NCBI RefSeq assembly: GCF_947487805.1
Contig: NZ_CANKXW010000001.1
Span: 1 to 64,000 of the forward strand
Direction: 5' to 3'
Length of the DNA stretch: 64,000 bases
DNA from: an uncultured Tateyamaria sp.
GTDB taxonomy: Bacteria > Pseudomonadota > Alphaproteobacteria > Rhodobacterales > Rhodobacteraceae
The position numbers and the translations under genes are program-made. Every line of letters starts with the position of its first letter. The first letter of the stretch is position 1. The notes under the pieces are model-generated. The model was given only the letters and a program-made list of their open reading frames with translations. It did not search any database and was not told the origin of the DNA. Below are positions 15,501 to 24,246 of the stretch, piece after piece.

Positions 15501-17089
15501 TCGCGCGGCTGCGGCACTCGACCAAGGGTGTGACGCTGATCTCGCCTCCGCCGCACCACGATATCTATAGTATCGAGGATCTGGCGCAGCTGATCTATGA
15601 CCTGAAGCAGATCAACCCGCGCTGCAAGGTGACGGTAAAGCTGGTGGCATCCAGCGGCGTTGGTACGATTGCCGCCGGTGTGGCCAAGGCCAAGGCCGAT
15701 GTGATCCTGATCTCGGGCCACAATGGCGGCACGGGCGCATCCCCTGCGACGTCGATCAAATATGCTGGCCTGCCGTGGGAGATGGGTCTGACCGAGGCGC
15801 ATCAGGTGCTGTCGATGAACAACCTGCGCGAGCGGGTGACATTGCGCACCGATGGCGGCCTGCGTACGGGTCGGGACATTGTGATGGCGGCGATGCTGGG
15901 GGCCGAGGAATACGGCATCGGCACGGCGGCGTTGATCGCGATGGGCTGTATCATGGTGCGTCAGTGCCAGTCGAACACCTGCCCCGTGGGCGTGTGTACG
16001 CAGGACGAAGCGTTGCGCGAAAAGTTCACCGGCAATGCGGACAAGGTTGTGAACCTGATCACCTTCTACGCGCAGGAGGTGCGCGAGTTGCTGGCCAGCA
16101 TCGGTGCGCGCAGCATGGATGACGTGATTGGCCGTGCGGACCTGTTGGCGCAGGTCAGCCGCGGGTCGGCGCATCTGGATGATCTGGATCTCAACCCGAT
16201 GCTGATCACTGTCGATGGGGCGGCGGACATCGTTTACAACCGCGACAAGGAGCGGAATGCAGTGCCCGATACGCTGGATGCGCAGATCGTGCGGGATGCG
16301 GCGCGGTTCCTCGAAGAAGGGGAAAAGATGCAGCTGTCCTATGCGGTGCAGAACACGCACCGGACCGTGGGCACGCGGACATCGAGCCACATCGTGCGCA
16401 AGTTCGGGATGCGCAATACGTTGCAGCCCGATCACCTGACGGTCAAGCTGACCGGCTCTGCCGGGCAGTCGCTGGGGGCCTTTGCGGCGCCGGGACTGAA
16501 GCTGGAAGTGTCGGGTGATGCCAATGACTATGTGGGCAAGGGTCTGTCGGGCGGCACTATCGTGGTGCGTCCGCCCATGGCCTCGCCCATCGTGGCGGCG
16601 CAGAACACGATCATCGGCAACACGGTCCTGTACGGTGCGACGGACGGGTATCTTTTTGCCGCCGGGCGTGCGGGCGAGCGGTTTGCCGTGCGCAATTCGG
16701 GCGCGTCGGTGGTGATCGAGGGCTGTGGGTCGAACGGGTGCGAGTACATGACCGGCGGTGTCGCCGTGATCCTTGGCGAGATCGGTGCCAATTTCGGCGC
16801 GGGCATGACCGGGGGGATGGCGTATCTGTATGATCCCGAGGGCAAGGCCGAGGCGCTGATGAACCTGGAGACGCTGGTGACCTGTCCGGTGACGGTGGAT
16901 CACTGGATGGCGCAGCTGGAAAGGTTGCTGGAGCGGCATCTGGAGGAGACCGGCAGCGCCAAGGCCGCCGATATCCTGCAACACTGGGACACCGAGCAGC
17001 GGCATTTCCTTCAGGTCTGTCCCAAGGAGATGCTGGACAAGCTGGCCCATCCCATCAGCCTTGAGGCGGCGGCGGTGCCTGCGGAATAA
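12560..17089 (+). CDS. gltB: Glutamate synthase large (alpha) subunit GltB, 1509 aa
   Basis: GltB makes two glutamates from glutamine plus 2-oxoglutarate using electrons from GltD. The class II amidotransferase nucleophile is Cys34 (SSCGVGL) after a short propeptide that should be cleaved. The central and FMN-binding synthase domains follow; the 3Fe-4S cluster cysteines are Cys1130, Cys1136 and Cys1141 (CIMVRQCQSNTC). A C-terminal beta-helix domain contains repeated glycine motifs (GGTIVVRP, EGCGSNGCEYMTGG). The length is normal. AAGGA lies ahead of the ATG, which overlaps the preceding stop (ATGA). A strong terminator follows at 17119. Confidence 0.98.
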   Translation: MTKYDAEWVRAEDAKRTYMAENGLYSEAEEHSSCGVGLVVSVDGSKSRAVVENGIKALKAIWHRGAVDADGKTGDGAGIHVQIPVAFFYDQIERTGHTPNRDQMIAVGQVFLPRTDFGAQETCRTIVETEVLRMGYYIYGWRHVPVDISCLGEKANATRPEIEQILISNSKGVDEETFERELYVIRRRIEKAAAAAQVPQLYIASLSCRSIIYKGMMLAEQVAEFYPDLMDERFESAFAIYHQRYSTNTFPQWWLAQPFRMLAHNGEINTLKGNLNWMKSHEIRMASGAFGEMAEDIKPIVANGSSDSAALDAVFEVLVRAGRNAPMAKTMLVPESWSKQAVELPQAWRDMYSYCNSVMEPWDGPAALAMTDGRWVCAGLDRNGLRPMRFVVTRDGMVIAGSETGMVPLDEANVVEKGALGPGQILAVDMTEGKLYHDTEIKDQLAASQPFGDWVGKIKDLESELSGVTEKALFTGDALRRRQIAAGYTIEELENILAPMAEDGKEALASMGDDTPSAVLSKTYRPLSHFFRQNFSQVTNPPIDSLREFRVMSLKTRFGNLKNVLDESSAQTEIITLDSPFVGNAQWDEITAHFNADLVEIDCTFAPGTGALSAGLARIRAEAEDAVRSGAGHIVLTDQYSDADKVAMPMILATSAVHSHLTRKGLRTFCSLNVRSAECIDPHYFAVLIGCGATVVNAYLAEDSLADRIDRGLIDGTLTEAVARYRNAIDQGLLKIMAKMGISVVSSYRGGLNFEAVGLSRAMCAEFFPGMTSRISGIGVTGIQSKAEDVHAAGWAGTNVLPIGGFYKARKSGETHAWEATSMHMMQMACNRASFELWKQYSAKMRSNPPIHLRDLMDIKPLGKPVPLEEVESITSIRKRFVTPGMSLGALSPEAHKTLNVAMNRIGAKSDSGEGGEDPAHFHPEPNGDNPSAKIKQVASGRFGVTAEYLNQCEELEIKVAQGAKPGEGGQLPGMKVTDLIARLRHSTKGVTLISPPPHHDIYSIEDLAQLIYDLKQINPRCKVTVKLVASSGVGTIAAGVAKAKADVILISGHNGGTGASPATSIKYAGLPWEMGLTEAHQVLSMNNLRERVTLRTDGGLRTGRDIVMAAMLGAEEYGIGTAALIAMGCIMVRQCQSNTCPVGVCTQDEALREKFTGNADKVVNLITFYAQEVRELLASIGARSMDDVIGRADLLAQVSRGSAHLDDLDLNPMLITVDGAADIVYNRDKERNAVPDTLDAQIVRDAARFLEEGEKMQLSYAVQNTHRTVGTRTSSHIVRKFGMRNTLQPDHLTVKLTGSAGQSLGAFAAPGLKLEVSGDANDYVGKGLSGGTIVVRPPMASPIVAAQNTIIGNTVLYGATDGYLFAAGRAGERFAVRNSGASVVIEGCGSNGCEYMTGGVAVILGEIGANFGAGMTGGMAYLYDPEGKAEALMNLETLVTCPVTVDHWMAQLERLLERHLEETGSAKAADILQHWDTEQRHFLQVCPKEMLDKLAHPISLEAAAVPAE

Positions 17090-17118
17090 AGAGGCACCTT
17101 TCCTGTTGAGTACGGCGT

Positions 17119-17154
17119 GCGGCGGTGCAAGGAAGCACCGCCGCATTGCTGTTT
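17119..17154 (+). terminator. Rho-independent terminator after gltB
   Basis: GCGGCGGTGC (17119-17128) and GCACCGCCGC (17135-17144) form a perfect 10-bp stem with a six-base loop, followed by ATTGCTGTTT. It lies 30 bases after the gltB stop. Confidence 0.8.
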
Positions 17155-17217
17155 AGGGCGCGGCATGTTTTCCTTTGACCATTGAATTTGAATCAACAGT
17201 TAGAGGAATTGTGTGGC

Positions 17218-17556
17218 ATGCGTTTCGTCATCATTTTGCTGTCTTTGGTTGTTTGGTCCACAGCGGCGATTGCCGACCGGATGAAGGGGCAGGAGGTGGC
17301 CAGTCTGATGGCCCAGGGCCCGCTACAGTTCGAGGCGGGCAGCGTTGGTATCTTCAAGCAAGACGGCACGTTCACCTTTACGCATCGCTCTTCGAGCGAG
17401 GCGGGTACATTCAAAGTGTTTTCCAACGGCAACGTGGAAATTCACGATGCAGCGACCAAAAGGAAGATCCGCTTCCACTTTGTGCGTCAGAAGGACGGCA
17501 CGCCTGCGCTGATCTATGCCAAAGGCAACGGCAAGCAGTATCGTCTCAAACAGTAG
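17218..17556 (+). CDS. Small secreted protein of unknown function, 112 aa
   Basis: A signal peptide (MRFVIILLSLVVWSTAAIA) is followed by a short mature domain of about 93 residues. Alternating hydrophobic strands (GPLQFEAGSVGIFKQDGTFTFTH, GTFKVFSNGNVEIHDA, KIRFHFVRQKDGTPALIY) look like a small beta-barrel or lipocalin-like sheet. I chose ATG 17218 because it gives a clean signal peptide and has AGAGGA about ten bases upstream; a frame twelve codons longer exists. It is transcribed after the gltB terminator and is convergent with the short gene at 17562. Function unknown. Confidence 0.7.
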   Translation: MRFVIILLSLVVWSTAAIADRMKGQEVASLMAQGPLQFEAGSVGIFKQDGTFTFTHRSSSEAGTFKVFSNGNVEIHDAATKRKIRFHFVRQKDGTPALIYAKGNGKQYRLKQ

Positions 17557-17561
17557 GCTTG

Positions 17562-17789
17562 CTAGCCGCGGGATATCATGCGGGTGGCCTGATCACGGCT
17601 GCCCACGTGGGTGTTTTCCGCGAGGATGTCGGCGACACGGGTGGGCATGGTTCCGAGTTTGTGGGCGATCACGTGGTCGGCGTCGCCGGACCATTTCAGG
17701 ACCCACACGAGGGCGGCGTCGGTCGCGTTGAGCACGCGGTATTGAGGTGCAACCGCAGTCGGCTGCGTGGCAGTCAGGGCTTCGAGCAT
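17562..17789 (-). CDS. Conserved hypothetical protein, 75 aa
   Basis: This is a short protein without signal or membrane segment. The C-terminal part, HKLGTMPTRVADILAENTHVGSRDQATRMI, is a pattern I associate with small uncharacterised Rhodobacterales proteins. ATG 17789 has GGAG seven bases upstream. It is convergent with the small secreted gene, six bases away. No function can be given. Confidence 0.5.
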   Translation of the reverse strand: MLEALTATQPTAVAPQYRVLNATDAALVWVLKWSGDADHVIAHKLGTMPTRVADILAENTHVGSRDQATRMISRG

Positions 17790-17955
17790 CTCCAATCTCC
17801 GAAATCAGGGTGAACGTTGGGGCAAGGAGAGAGTACCAGAATCGGTTACCAGCCGTTAGGAATTAACGCTTTGTAATTGATTAGAGTTTTTCGAAAACGT
17901 GCTGAACGAAGTGTTGCCGACTGGTCGCGGCGGCGCGGGGCGTTATCTGTGGCGC

Positions 17956-18606
17956 ATGCGATACCTGATCCTTGTTCTATGCGTTCTGTGGACGCCCGCC
18001 TTTGCCGAACAGCCCCGCATCCTCGCCATCGGGGACAGCATCCTTGCGTGGCACAAGTGGACCGGGCGGGACATTCCGTCGGTGGTGGGGGACATCCTTG
18101 GCGCGCGGGTGGAGAATGACGCGGTGGCGGGGGCGCGGTTTTCGAACACATCCGCGCTGGGCCGGGCCACGGGGTTCGACGTGCGCGCGCAGTTTCGGCA
18201 AGGCGCGTGGGACATGGTGCTGGTGAATGGCGGGGCCAATGACATGCTGGCCGATTGCAACTGTGGCGACTGCGCGCCTGTGCTCGACGGGTTGCTGGCC
18301 GCAGATCTGACGGGCGAGGTGGCGGAGTTTGTCGCGCAGTTGCGGGTGACGGGTACGCAGGTCGTCTGGATGGGGTACTATGCCAGCGCGCGGTCGGGGC
18401 AGTTTGCCGGGTGCCGGCCCTATCTCGTCACACTGGACGCGCGGTTGGCCGAGCTGGCCGCCGCGACACCCGGCTTGACATTCATCGACAGCGAGGATGC
18501 GATCGACCCGGACGACCGGTCGAATTTTGCCTTTGACGGCATCCACCCGTCGGCGCAGGGCGCGCGCAGGATTGGCACATATCTGGCCCAATCTGTCGCG
18601 CGGTAG
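17956..18606 (+). CDS. Secreted SGNH/GDSL-family hydrolase, 216 aa
   Basis: This is an esterase or lipase-like hydrolase of the SGNH superfamily, exported by the signal peptide MRYLILVLCVLWTPAFA. Family blocks: block I ILAIGDSILAW with the catalytic Ser, a glycine in NDAVAGARF, block III VNGGANDML with the Asn, and block V DGIHPSAQGA with the Asp-His pair. The substrate is unknown; periplasmic members often deacylate lipids, peptidoglycan or polysaccharide. ATG 17956 gives the signal peptide; a frame 19 codons longer reads through unrelated sequence. Its neighbour mtgA starts 36 bases downstream on the same strand, which may hint at the cell envelope. Confidence 0.88.
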   Translation: MRYLILVLCVLWTPAFAEQPRILAIGDSILAWHKWTGRDIPSVVGDILGARVENDAVAGARFSNTSALGRATGFDVRAQFRQGAWDMVLVNGGANDMLADCNCGDCAPVLDGLLAADLTGEVAEFVAQLRVTGTQVVWMGYYASARSGQFAGCRPYLVTLDARLAELAAATPGLTFIDSEDAIDPDDRSNFAFDGIHPSAQGARRIGTYLAQSVAR

Positions 18607-18642
18607 TTCACAGGCCAGACGCGTCCGCCTATAGCTGGGGAC

Positions 18643-19371
18643 ATGGCAAAACCCCGCAGCACATCCGCCAGGAAAAAGGCCAAGCCCGCGCGCCGGTTCC
18701 GGCCCGTGCGCTGGGTGCTGCGCTGGGGCCTGCGCGCCATCAGCATCGTGTTCCTGCTGGCCGTCGCCGTCACGCTGCTTTGGTCGGTGCTGAACCCGCC
18801 CACCACGTTCTACATGATGCAGGAAAGCCGCCGGTTGGGCGGGGTCGATCACGAATGGGTCGACATGGAAGAGATCGCGCCGATCATGGCGCGCGCCGCC
18901 GTCGCGGCGGAGGACGCGAATTTCTGCCTGCACTGGGGCCTTGACGTCAACGCCATCCGCAACGCCATCGAAGAGGGCAGCAACCGCGGTGCGTCGACCA
19001 TCAGCCAGCAGGTGGTCAAGAACGTGTACCTCTGGCACGGGCGGTCGTGGACGCGCAAGGTGCTGGAGGCGGGGATGACCCCGCTGGTCGAGGCGATCTG
19101 GTCCAAGCGGCGCATCCTCGAGGTCTATCTGAACGTGGCGGAGTTCGACGAGGGCATTTTCGGGATCGAGGCTGCGGCGCGGCACTATTTCGGCGTGGGC
19201 CCCGAAGCGTTGAGCAATGTGCAGGCCGCACGGCTGGCCGCGATCCTGCCCAATCCCAAGAACCGGAGCGCCAGCAACCCGTCGTCTTTTGTGCGCAAAC
19301 GGGCCTCTCAGATCCTGAGCGGGGCGGCCACGATCCGCGCGGATGGGCGCGCGCGCTGTTTCCAGAGTTGA
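18643..19371 (+). CDS. mtgA: Monofunctional peptidoglycan glycosyltransferase MtgA, 242 aa
   Basis: MtgA polymerises lipid II into glycan strands at the periplasmic face of the inner membrane. A basic N-terminus (about 1-27) and one membrane anchor (about 30-50) precede a GT51 domain. It has the catalytic EDANFCLHWGLD (near 87-98), GASTISQQVVKN (near 118-129) and EVYLNVAEFDEGIFGIEAAARHYFG. The length is normal for the family. GGGGAC precedes the ATG. It follows the SGNH hydrolase gene on the same strand. Confidence 0.96.
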   Translation: MAKPRSTSARKKAKPARRFRPVRWVLRWGLRAISIVFLLAVAVTLLWSVLNPPTTFYMMQESRRLGGVDHEWVDMEEIAPIMARAAVAAEDANFCLHWGLDVNAIRNAIEEGSNRGASTISQQVVKNVYLWHGRSWTRKVLEAGMTPLVEAIWSKRRILEVYLNVAEFDEGIFGIEAAARHYFGVGPEALSNVQAARLAAILPNPKNRSASNPSSFVRKRASQILSGAATIRADGRARCFQS

Positions 19372-19427
19372 AAATCCCCGCCGGGGGGTGCATGGATGCC
19401 TGACCCCGCGATTGACCCGGAAGACCC

Positions 19428-20093
19428 ATGGCCCGTCTGTTTCACGTCCCCCTGTCCCCCTTTTGCCGCAAGGTCCGGCTGAGCCTTGCCGAGAAGAAGA
19501 TCGAGGTGGAGCTGGTGGAAGAGCGGTATTGGGAGGCGGACCCGGATTTCCTGCGCCGCAATCCGGCGGCCAAGGTGCCCGTGCTGCGCCTTGACGGGAT
19601 CATGATGAGCGAGAGCGCGGCGATCTGCGAATATATCGAAGAGACGCGCCCCGATCCGTCGCTGATGCCTGCGGATCCGGCGGCCAAGCTGGAAGTGCGG
19701 CGGCTGGTGGGCTGGTTTGACGACAAATTCCACAACGAGGTGACGTCCAAGCTGCTTTATGAGCGGGTGAACAAGAAGGTGATGGGGCAAGGGTTCCCGG
19801 ACAGCCGCAACGTCAAGGACGGGGCGAAGGCGATCAAGTATCATCTGGATTACATGACCTGGCTGCTGGATCACCGCCGCTGGCTGGCGGGGGATGTGAT
19901 GACGCTGGCCGATTTTGCGGCGGCGGCGCATCTGTCGGCGTTGGACTACATCTCGGACGTGGATTGGAACCGCAGCGAGGTGGTCAAGGACTGGTACGCC
20001 AAGATCAAGTCGCGCCCGGCCTTTCGCAGCATTCTGGCGGATCAGGTGCCCGGATTTCCGCCGCCCCGGCATTACAATGATCTCGATTTCTAG
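19428..20093 (+). CDS. Glutathione S-transferase family protein, 221 aa
   Basis: The N-terminal thioredoxin-like domain contains LFHVPLSPFCRKVRLSLAEKK with a Ser/Cys pair at the glutathione site, the cis-Pro segment KVPVLRLDGIMMSESAAICEYIEE, and then an all-helical C-terminal domain with NVKDGAKAIKYHLDYMTWLLD and WLAGDVMTLADFAAAAHLSALDY. Cytosolic. The substrate is unknown. It is transcribed after mtgA, 56 bases apart, and followed by queG. Confidence 0.92.
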   Translation: MARLFHVPLSPFCRKVRLSLAEKKIEVELVEERYWEADPDFLRRNPAAKVPVLRLDGIMMSESAAICEYIEETRPDPSLMPADPAAKLEVRRLVGWFDDKFHNEVTSKLLYERVNKKVMGQGFPDSRNVKDGAKAIKYHLDYMTWLLDHRRWLAGDVMTLADFAAAAHLSALDYISDVDWNRSEVVKDWYAKIKSRPAFRSILADQVPGFPPPRHYNDLDF

Positions 20094-20106
20094 ATCTGCC
20101 GTCGGA

Positions 20107-20150
20107 CCGGGGGTTTGCCACCCCCGGACCCCCGCGCATATTTTTGGAAC
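20107..20150 (+). repeat. Short intergenic hairpin before queG
   Basis: CCGGGGGT (20107-20114) and ACCCCCGG (20120-20127) form a perfect 8-bp stem, followed by ACCCCCGCGCATATTTTTGG. This G/C hairpin plus ATATTTTTGG is, as far as I recall, a frequent intergenic motif in Rhodobacterales genomes. It may terminate the glutathione S-transferase transcript just before queG. Confidence 0.5.
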
Positions 20151-20159
20151 AATGAAGCC

Positions 20160-21206
20160 ATGGGCGCGCTGAAAGAGCGGGTTGTGGCGCAGGCCCTCGG
20201 CGAGGGGTTTGTGGCCGCGCGCGTGTGTCGCCCTGATGCGGTGCCGCAGGTGGCCGACCGGTTGGCCACGTTTGTTGCCGAAGGGCGGCATGGGCAGATG
20301 GGGTGGATGGCGGAGCGGATGCATTGGCGCGCCGATCCGTCCGTTTTGTGGCCTGCGGCGCGGTCGGTGATCATGTTGGCCGAAAGCTATGCGCCGGAGC
20401 ATGATCCGCTGGCTGTGTTGGAGCGGCCCGAATTGGGGGCGGTGTCCGTCTATGCGCAGGGGCGGGATTACCATGACATCGTCAAGAAGCGGCTGAAGCG
20501 GTTGGCGCGCTGGTTGATTGCGGAAGCCGGGGGCGAGGTGAAGGTGTTTGTGGACACGGCACCGGTGCCCGAGAAGGCGCTGGGGCAGGCGGCGGGTCTG
20601 GGATGGCAGGGCAAACACACAAATCTGGTCAGTCGGGAGTGGGGCAATTGGGCCTTTTTAGGGTCTGTTTTCACCACGTTGGAATTGGCGCCTGATGCCC
20701 CGGAGGTGGATCATTGCGGGTCGTGCCGGGCCTGTCTGGATGTCTGTCCGACGGACGCGTTTCCCGCGCCGTATCAATTGGATGCGCGGCGGTGCATTTC
20801 CTATCTGACGATCGAGCATAAGGGACCTGTGGACGAGGCGTTGCGGCCTGGCCTGGGGAACCGGATTTACGGCTGTGATGATTGTCTGGCGGTCTGTCCG
20901 TGGAACAAGTTTGCCGTGGCGGCCAGTGACATGCGGTATTTGGGGGCGGTGGGCGCGCCGCCCCTGGCCGTTTTGGCGGGGCTGGATGATGCGGCGTTTC
21001 GGGCGCGGTTTTCGGGCTCGCCCATCAAGCGGATCGGGCGGGACCGGTTTGTGCGCAATGTGCTTTATGCGATCGGGAATTCGGGCGAGGCGTCACTGGT
21101 TGATCTGGCGCGGGCGCTGGTGGATGACGCGGATGCGGCGGTGGCGGACGCGGCGCGCTGGGCGGTGACGCAATTGGGCGCGACGGGTCGGAAACAGGCG
21201 CGGTAG
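20160..21206 (+). CDS. queG: Epoxyqueuosine reductase QueG, 348 aa
   Basis: QueG carries out the last step of queuosine synthesis, reducing epoxyqueuosine to queuosine in tRNA. It uses a cobalamin-type domain and two 4Fe-4S clusters, seen here as [17 protein letters not shown] and [13 protein letters not shown]. Other family segments are [28 protein letters not shown] and the C-terminal HEAT-like repeats. The start ATG 20160 fits the family; the frame is open 15 codons further upstream across the hairpin repeat. Length normal. Confidence 0.95.
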   Translation: MGALKERVVAQALGEGFVAARVCRPDAVPQVADRLATFVAEGRHGQMGWMAERMHWRADPSVLWPAARSVIMLAESYAPEHDPLAVLERPELGAVSVYAQGRDYHDIVKKRLKRLARWLIAEAGGEVKVFVDTAPVPEKALGQAAGLGWQGKHTNLVSREWGNWAFLGSVFTTLELAPDAPEVDHCGSCRACLDVCPTDAFPAPYQLDARRCISYLTIEHKGPVDEALRPGLGNRIYGCDDCLAVCPWNKFAVAASDMRYLGAVGAPPLAVLAGLDDAAFRARFSGSPIKRIGRDRFVRNVLYAIGNSGEASLVDLARALVDDADAAVADAARWAVTQLGATGRKQAR

Positions 21207-21232
21207 GGCGGAGGCCAAAGAGGGAGCAGGCC

Positions 21233-23221
21233 ATGGCAATCGTTCTGGGCGTCGATACAGGCGGGACCTATACGGACGCGGTTTTGATCCGCGATGAGCG
21301 GGACGTGTTGGCGCGGGCCAAGGCGCTGACCACGCGGCAGGATCTGGCCCTGGGCGTGGGGGCGGCGGTGCGGTCCGTACTGGCGGCGTCGGGGGTTGCG
21401 GCGGAGCAGGTGGCGATGGCGTCGCTGTCGACGACGTTGGCGACCAATGCGTTGGTCGAGGGGCAGGGCGGGCGCGTGGCGCTGATCTATGTCGGGTTTC
21501 GGGCGCGGGATCTGGAGACGCAGGGCCTGGCCGATGCGCTGGCGGGCGATCCGGTGTGCGTGCTGGCGGGCGGGCATGGGCATGACGGGTCGGAGGCTGC
21601 GGCGCTGGATGAGGCGGGGCTTTTGGCCTTTTTAGAGACACATAGAGACGAGGTGAGCGGCTTTGCGGTGGCGGCGCAGTTCGCGACGCGCAACCCAGGC
21701 CATGAGCAGCGGGTGATGGAGATGGTGCGCGCGGTGACGGGGCGGCCGGTGTCGGCGTCGCACCAGTTGTCGGCCAAGCTGGGCGGGCCGAAGCGGGCGC
21801 TGACGGCGGTGCTGAATGCGCGGTTGATCGGGATGATTGACGCGCTGATCGGGCGGGCGGAGGACGAGCTGCGCCGCCTCGGGATCGACGCGCCGATGAC
21901 GGTGGTGCGCGGGGATGGGGCGCTGATGTCGTCGGCGCAGGCGCGGCAGCGGCCGATCGAGACGATCCTGAGCGGGCCTGCGGCCTCGATCGTTGGGGCG
22001 CGGTGGCTGACGGGGGTGGATCACGCGATGGTCAGCGACATTGGCGGCACCACGACGGATGTCGCGTTGCTGCGCGACGGGCGGCCTGCGATTGACGCGC
22101 AAGGCGCGCGGGTCGGGCCTTATCGCACCATGGTCGAGGCGGTGGCGATGCGGACCACGGGTCTGGGTGGTGACAGCGAGGTGCATTTTGTTGGCGAAGG
22201 TCTGCGCGGCGGCGTGACGCTGGGGCCGCGGCGGGTGGTGCCTGTGTCGCTGCTGGCGACGGAGCATGCGGGCGTGCGGGAGGTGCTGGAACAACAGATG
22301 CGCACCACCACGCCGGGCGAGCATGACGGCCGGTTCGTGCGGGCGGTGCCGGGGGTGCAGGCCGATGGGCTGGGCGCGCGGGACGCGGCCCTGCTGGACC
22401 GGATCGGTCCGGAGGCGCAGCCGCTGTCGGCCGTTCTGAAAACGCGGATGGAGCAGGGCGCGCTGAAACGCCTGGTGGCGCGGGGGCTGGTGCAGATCGG
22501 GGCGCTGACGCCGTCGGATGCCTGCCACGTGCTGGGGCGGCTGTCGGCGTGGGATGCAGAGGCCGCGCGGCTGGCCTGCCTGCTCTTCGGGCGGCGGCGC
22601 ACCGGCGCGGGCGAGGTGCTGGCAAGCGATCCGGCAGTGATGGCACAGATGGTGGTCGATCAGCTGACGCGCCAGACGGGCATTGCCCTGCTGGAGGCCG
22701 CGCTGGCCGAGGAGGGGATGGACGAAGCGCTGGCCACGCATCCGCTGATGCAAGCGGGGCTGGGCGGCCACGCCGGGCTGTTGCGGATCGAGACGGGGCT
22801 GGCGGTGCCGGTGGTGGGGCTGGGCGCCTCCGCTGCGACCTACTATCCGGCGGTGGGTCAAGCGCTGGGCACGCAGATGATCCTGCCGGAGGATGCCGGG
22901 GTCGCCAATGCGATTGGCGCCGTGGTGGGGCGGGTCACCATGCGGCGCACGGGCACCGTCACGGCCCCCAGCGAGGGACTGTTCCGGGTGCACCTGGACA
23001 GCGGGCCGGAGGATTTCGCCGCGTCAGGGCCTGCTTTGGCCCGGTTAGAGACTGTTTTGACCGAGGACGCGCGCGCCGCCGCACGCGGCGCAGGTGCCGA
23101 TGACATCGAGGTGCGCGTCACGCGCGACATCCGCACCGCACAGGCCGAGGCGCGCGAAGTGTTCATCGAGGCCACTCTGACCGTCGAGGCGGCAGGCAGA
23201 CCGCGTGTTGCCATCGGCTGA
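21233..23221 (+). CDS. Hydantoinase/oxoprolinase family protein (HyuA-like), 662 aa
   Basis: This is an ATP-dependent amidohydrolase subunit. The N-terminal HyuA segment GVDTGGTYTDAVL is the ATP-binding start, the central hydantoinase A domain has SDIGGTTTDVALLRDG, and the C-terminal domain follows. Family members open hydantoins, 5-oxoproline or N-methylhydantoin with ATP, usually with a HyuB partner. No hyuB gene lies next to it here, so this may be a stand-alone type. GAGGGAG precedes the ATG. The gene uses very GC-rich codons. The next gene, on the same strand, encodes a PLP enzyme; a joint pathway is possible but not shown. Confidence 0.9.
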   Translation: MAIVLGVDTGGTYTDAVLIRDERDVLARAKALTTRQDLALGVGAAVRSVLAASGVAAEQVAMASLSTTLATNALVEGQGGRVALIYVGFRARDLETQGLADALAGDPVCVLAGGHGHDGSEAAALDEAGLLAFLETHRDEVSGFAVAAQFATRNPGHEQRVMEMVRAVTGRPVSASHQLSAKLGGPKRALTAVLNARLIGMIDALIGRAEDELRRLGIDAPMTVVRGDGALMSSAQARQRPIETILSGPAASIVGARWLTGVDHAMVSDIGGTTTDVALLRDGRPAIDAQGARVGPYRTMVEAVAMRTTGLGGDSEVHFVGEGLRGGVTLGPRRVVPVSLLATEHAGVREVLEQQMRTTTPGEHDGRFVRAVPGVQADGLGARDAALLDRIGPEAQPLSAVLKTRMEQGALKRLVARGLVQIGALTPSDACHVLGRLSAWDAEAARLACLLFGRRRTGAGEVLASDPAVMAQMVVDQLTRQTGIALLEAALAEEGMDEALATHPLMQAGLGGHAGLLRIETGLAVPVVGLGASAATYYPAVGQALGTQMILPEDAGVANAIGAVVGRVTMRRTGTVTAPSEGLFRVHLDSGPEDFAASGPALARLETVLTEDARAAARGAGADDIEVRVTRDIRTAQAEAREVFIEATLTVEAAGRPRVAIG

Positions 23222-23265
23222 AGGATCGCGTTGACACCGCCCTTGGGTCATGGCGACATGGGGCC

Positions 23266-24234
23266 ATGTTGAGCCTTGATGACCTCTCTGCCGCCGCCGA
23301 TTTCGTGCACGCCCGCATGGCCCCCACACCACAGCATCACTGGCCGCTGCTGAGCGCGGCCGCAGGCGCGCAGGTGTGGGTGAAACACGAAAACCACACG
23401 CCCACCGGGGCCTTCAAGGTGCGGGGCACGCTGACCTTCATGGACTGGCTGACGCGGACGCATCCGGACGTGCCGGGCATCTGCACGGCGACGCGGGGCA
23501 ATCACGGGCAGGGCCAGGCCTGGGCCGCGACCAATGCGGGGCTGACGGCCAAGGTTTACGTGCCACGCGGTAATTCGCTTGAAAAGAATGCGGCGATGCG
23601 CGCCTTTGGGGCCAAACTGATCGAACATGGCGACGATTTCGACACTGCGCGCGAAGAGGCGTTTCGCGTGGCCGAGGCCGAGGGGCTGTTCATTGTGCCG
23701 CCCTATCACCCCGAGCTGGTGCGCGGGGTCGCCACCTATGCCTATGAGCTGCTGAGCGCGCATCCCGATCTGGACACGGTCTATGTGCCCATCGGCTGCG
23801 GGTCGGGCATTTGCGGGACGATCATGGCGCGTGATGCGCTGGGCCTGTCCACGCAGGTGGTGGGCGTGGTGTCGGACCGGGCGCAGACGGCCAAGCTGTC
23901 GGTGGAGGCCGGGCGGCTGATTGAAACGAATTCCGCCGTGACCTTTGCCGACGGGATGGCGGTGCGGGTGCCGGTGCAGGCGGCGTTCGACATCTATTCC
24001 AAGGGGGCCGCGCGGATCATTGCGGTGACGGATGCCGAGGTGGCCGACGCGATCCGCCTGTATTTCACGGCGACGCACAATGTGGCCGAAGGGGCCGGGG
24101 CCGCGCCGCTGGCCGGGTTGATGCAGGAGCGTGACCGCATGGCCGGGCGCAAGGTGGCCGTGATCCTGTGCGGCGGCAATATCGACACCGGTTGGTTCAA
24201 GACGGTGTTGGACGGACATACGCCGCAGGTGTGA
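23266..24234 (+). CDS. Threonine dehydratase-like PLP enzyme, 322 aa
   Basis: This is a fold type II pyridoxal-phosphate enzyme. The cofactor lysine is in HENHTPTGAFKVRG (near residue 47), ATRGNHGQG is the substrate-carboxylate loop, and GCGSGICGTI is the phosphate-binding glycine loop. It lacks the regulatory C-terminal domain of biosynthetic IlvA, so it is a catabolic-type or unassigned threonine/serine dehydratase, hydroxy-aspartate dehydratase or similar lyase. It is 45 bases after the HyuA-like gene and ends at a hairpin shared with the convergent hsp20 gene. Confidence 0.88.
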   Translation: MLSLDDLSAAADFVHARMAPTPQHHWPLLSAAAGAQVWVKHENHTPTGAFKVRGTLTFMDWLTRTHPDVPGICTATRGNHGQGQAWAATNAGLTAKVYVPRGNSLEKNAAMRAFGAKLIEHGDDFDTAREEAFRVAEAEGLFIVPPYHPELVRGVATYAYELLSAHPDLDTVYVPIGCGSGICGTIMARDALGLSTQVVGVVSDRAQTAKLSVEAGRLIETNSAVTFADGMAVRVPVQAAFDIYSKGAARIIAVTDAEVADAIRLYFTATHNVAEGAGAAPLAGLMQERDRMAGRKVAVILCGGNIDTGWFKTVLDGHTPQV

Positions 24235-24246
24235 CGACACAAAAAT

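Noticed and set aside
12530..17146. Two long open frames on the minus strand (12530-15031 and 15059-17146)
   Set aside because: They lie opposite gltB, are rich in His/Arg/Gln as expected of reverse-complemented GC-rich codons, and show no motif. They are shadows of the real gene.
21632..22993. Long minus-strand open frame opposite the HyuA-like gene
   Set aside because: Same high-GC shadow pattern, with runs of Arg, His and Pro and no domain; the plus-strand HyuA motifs are clear.
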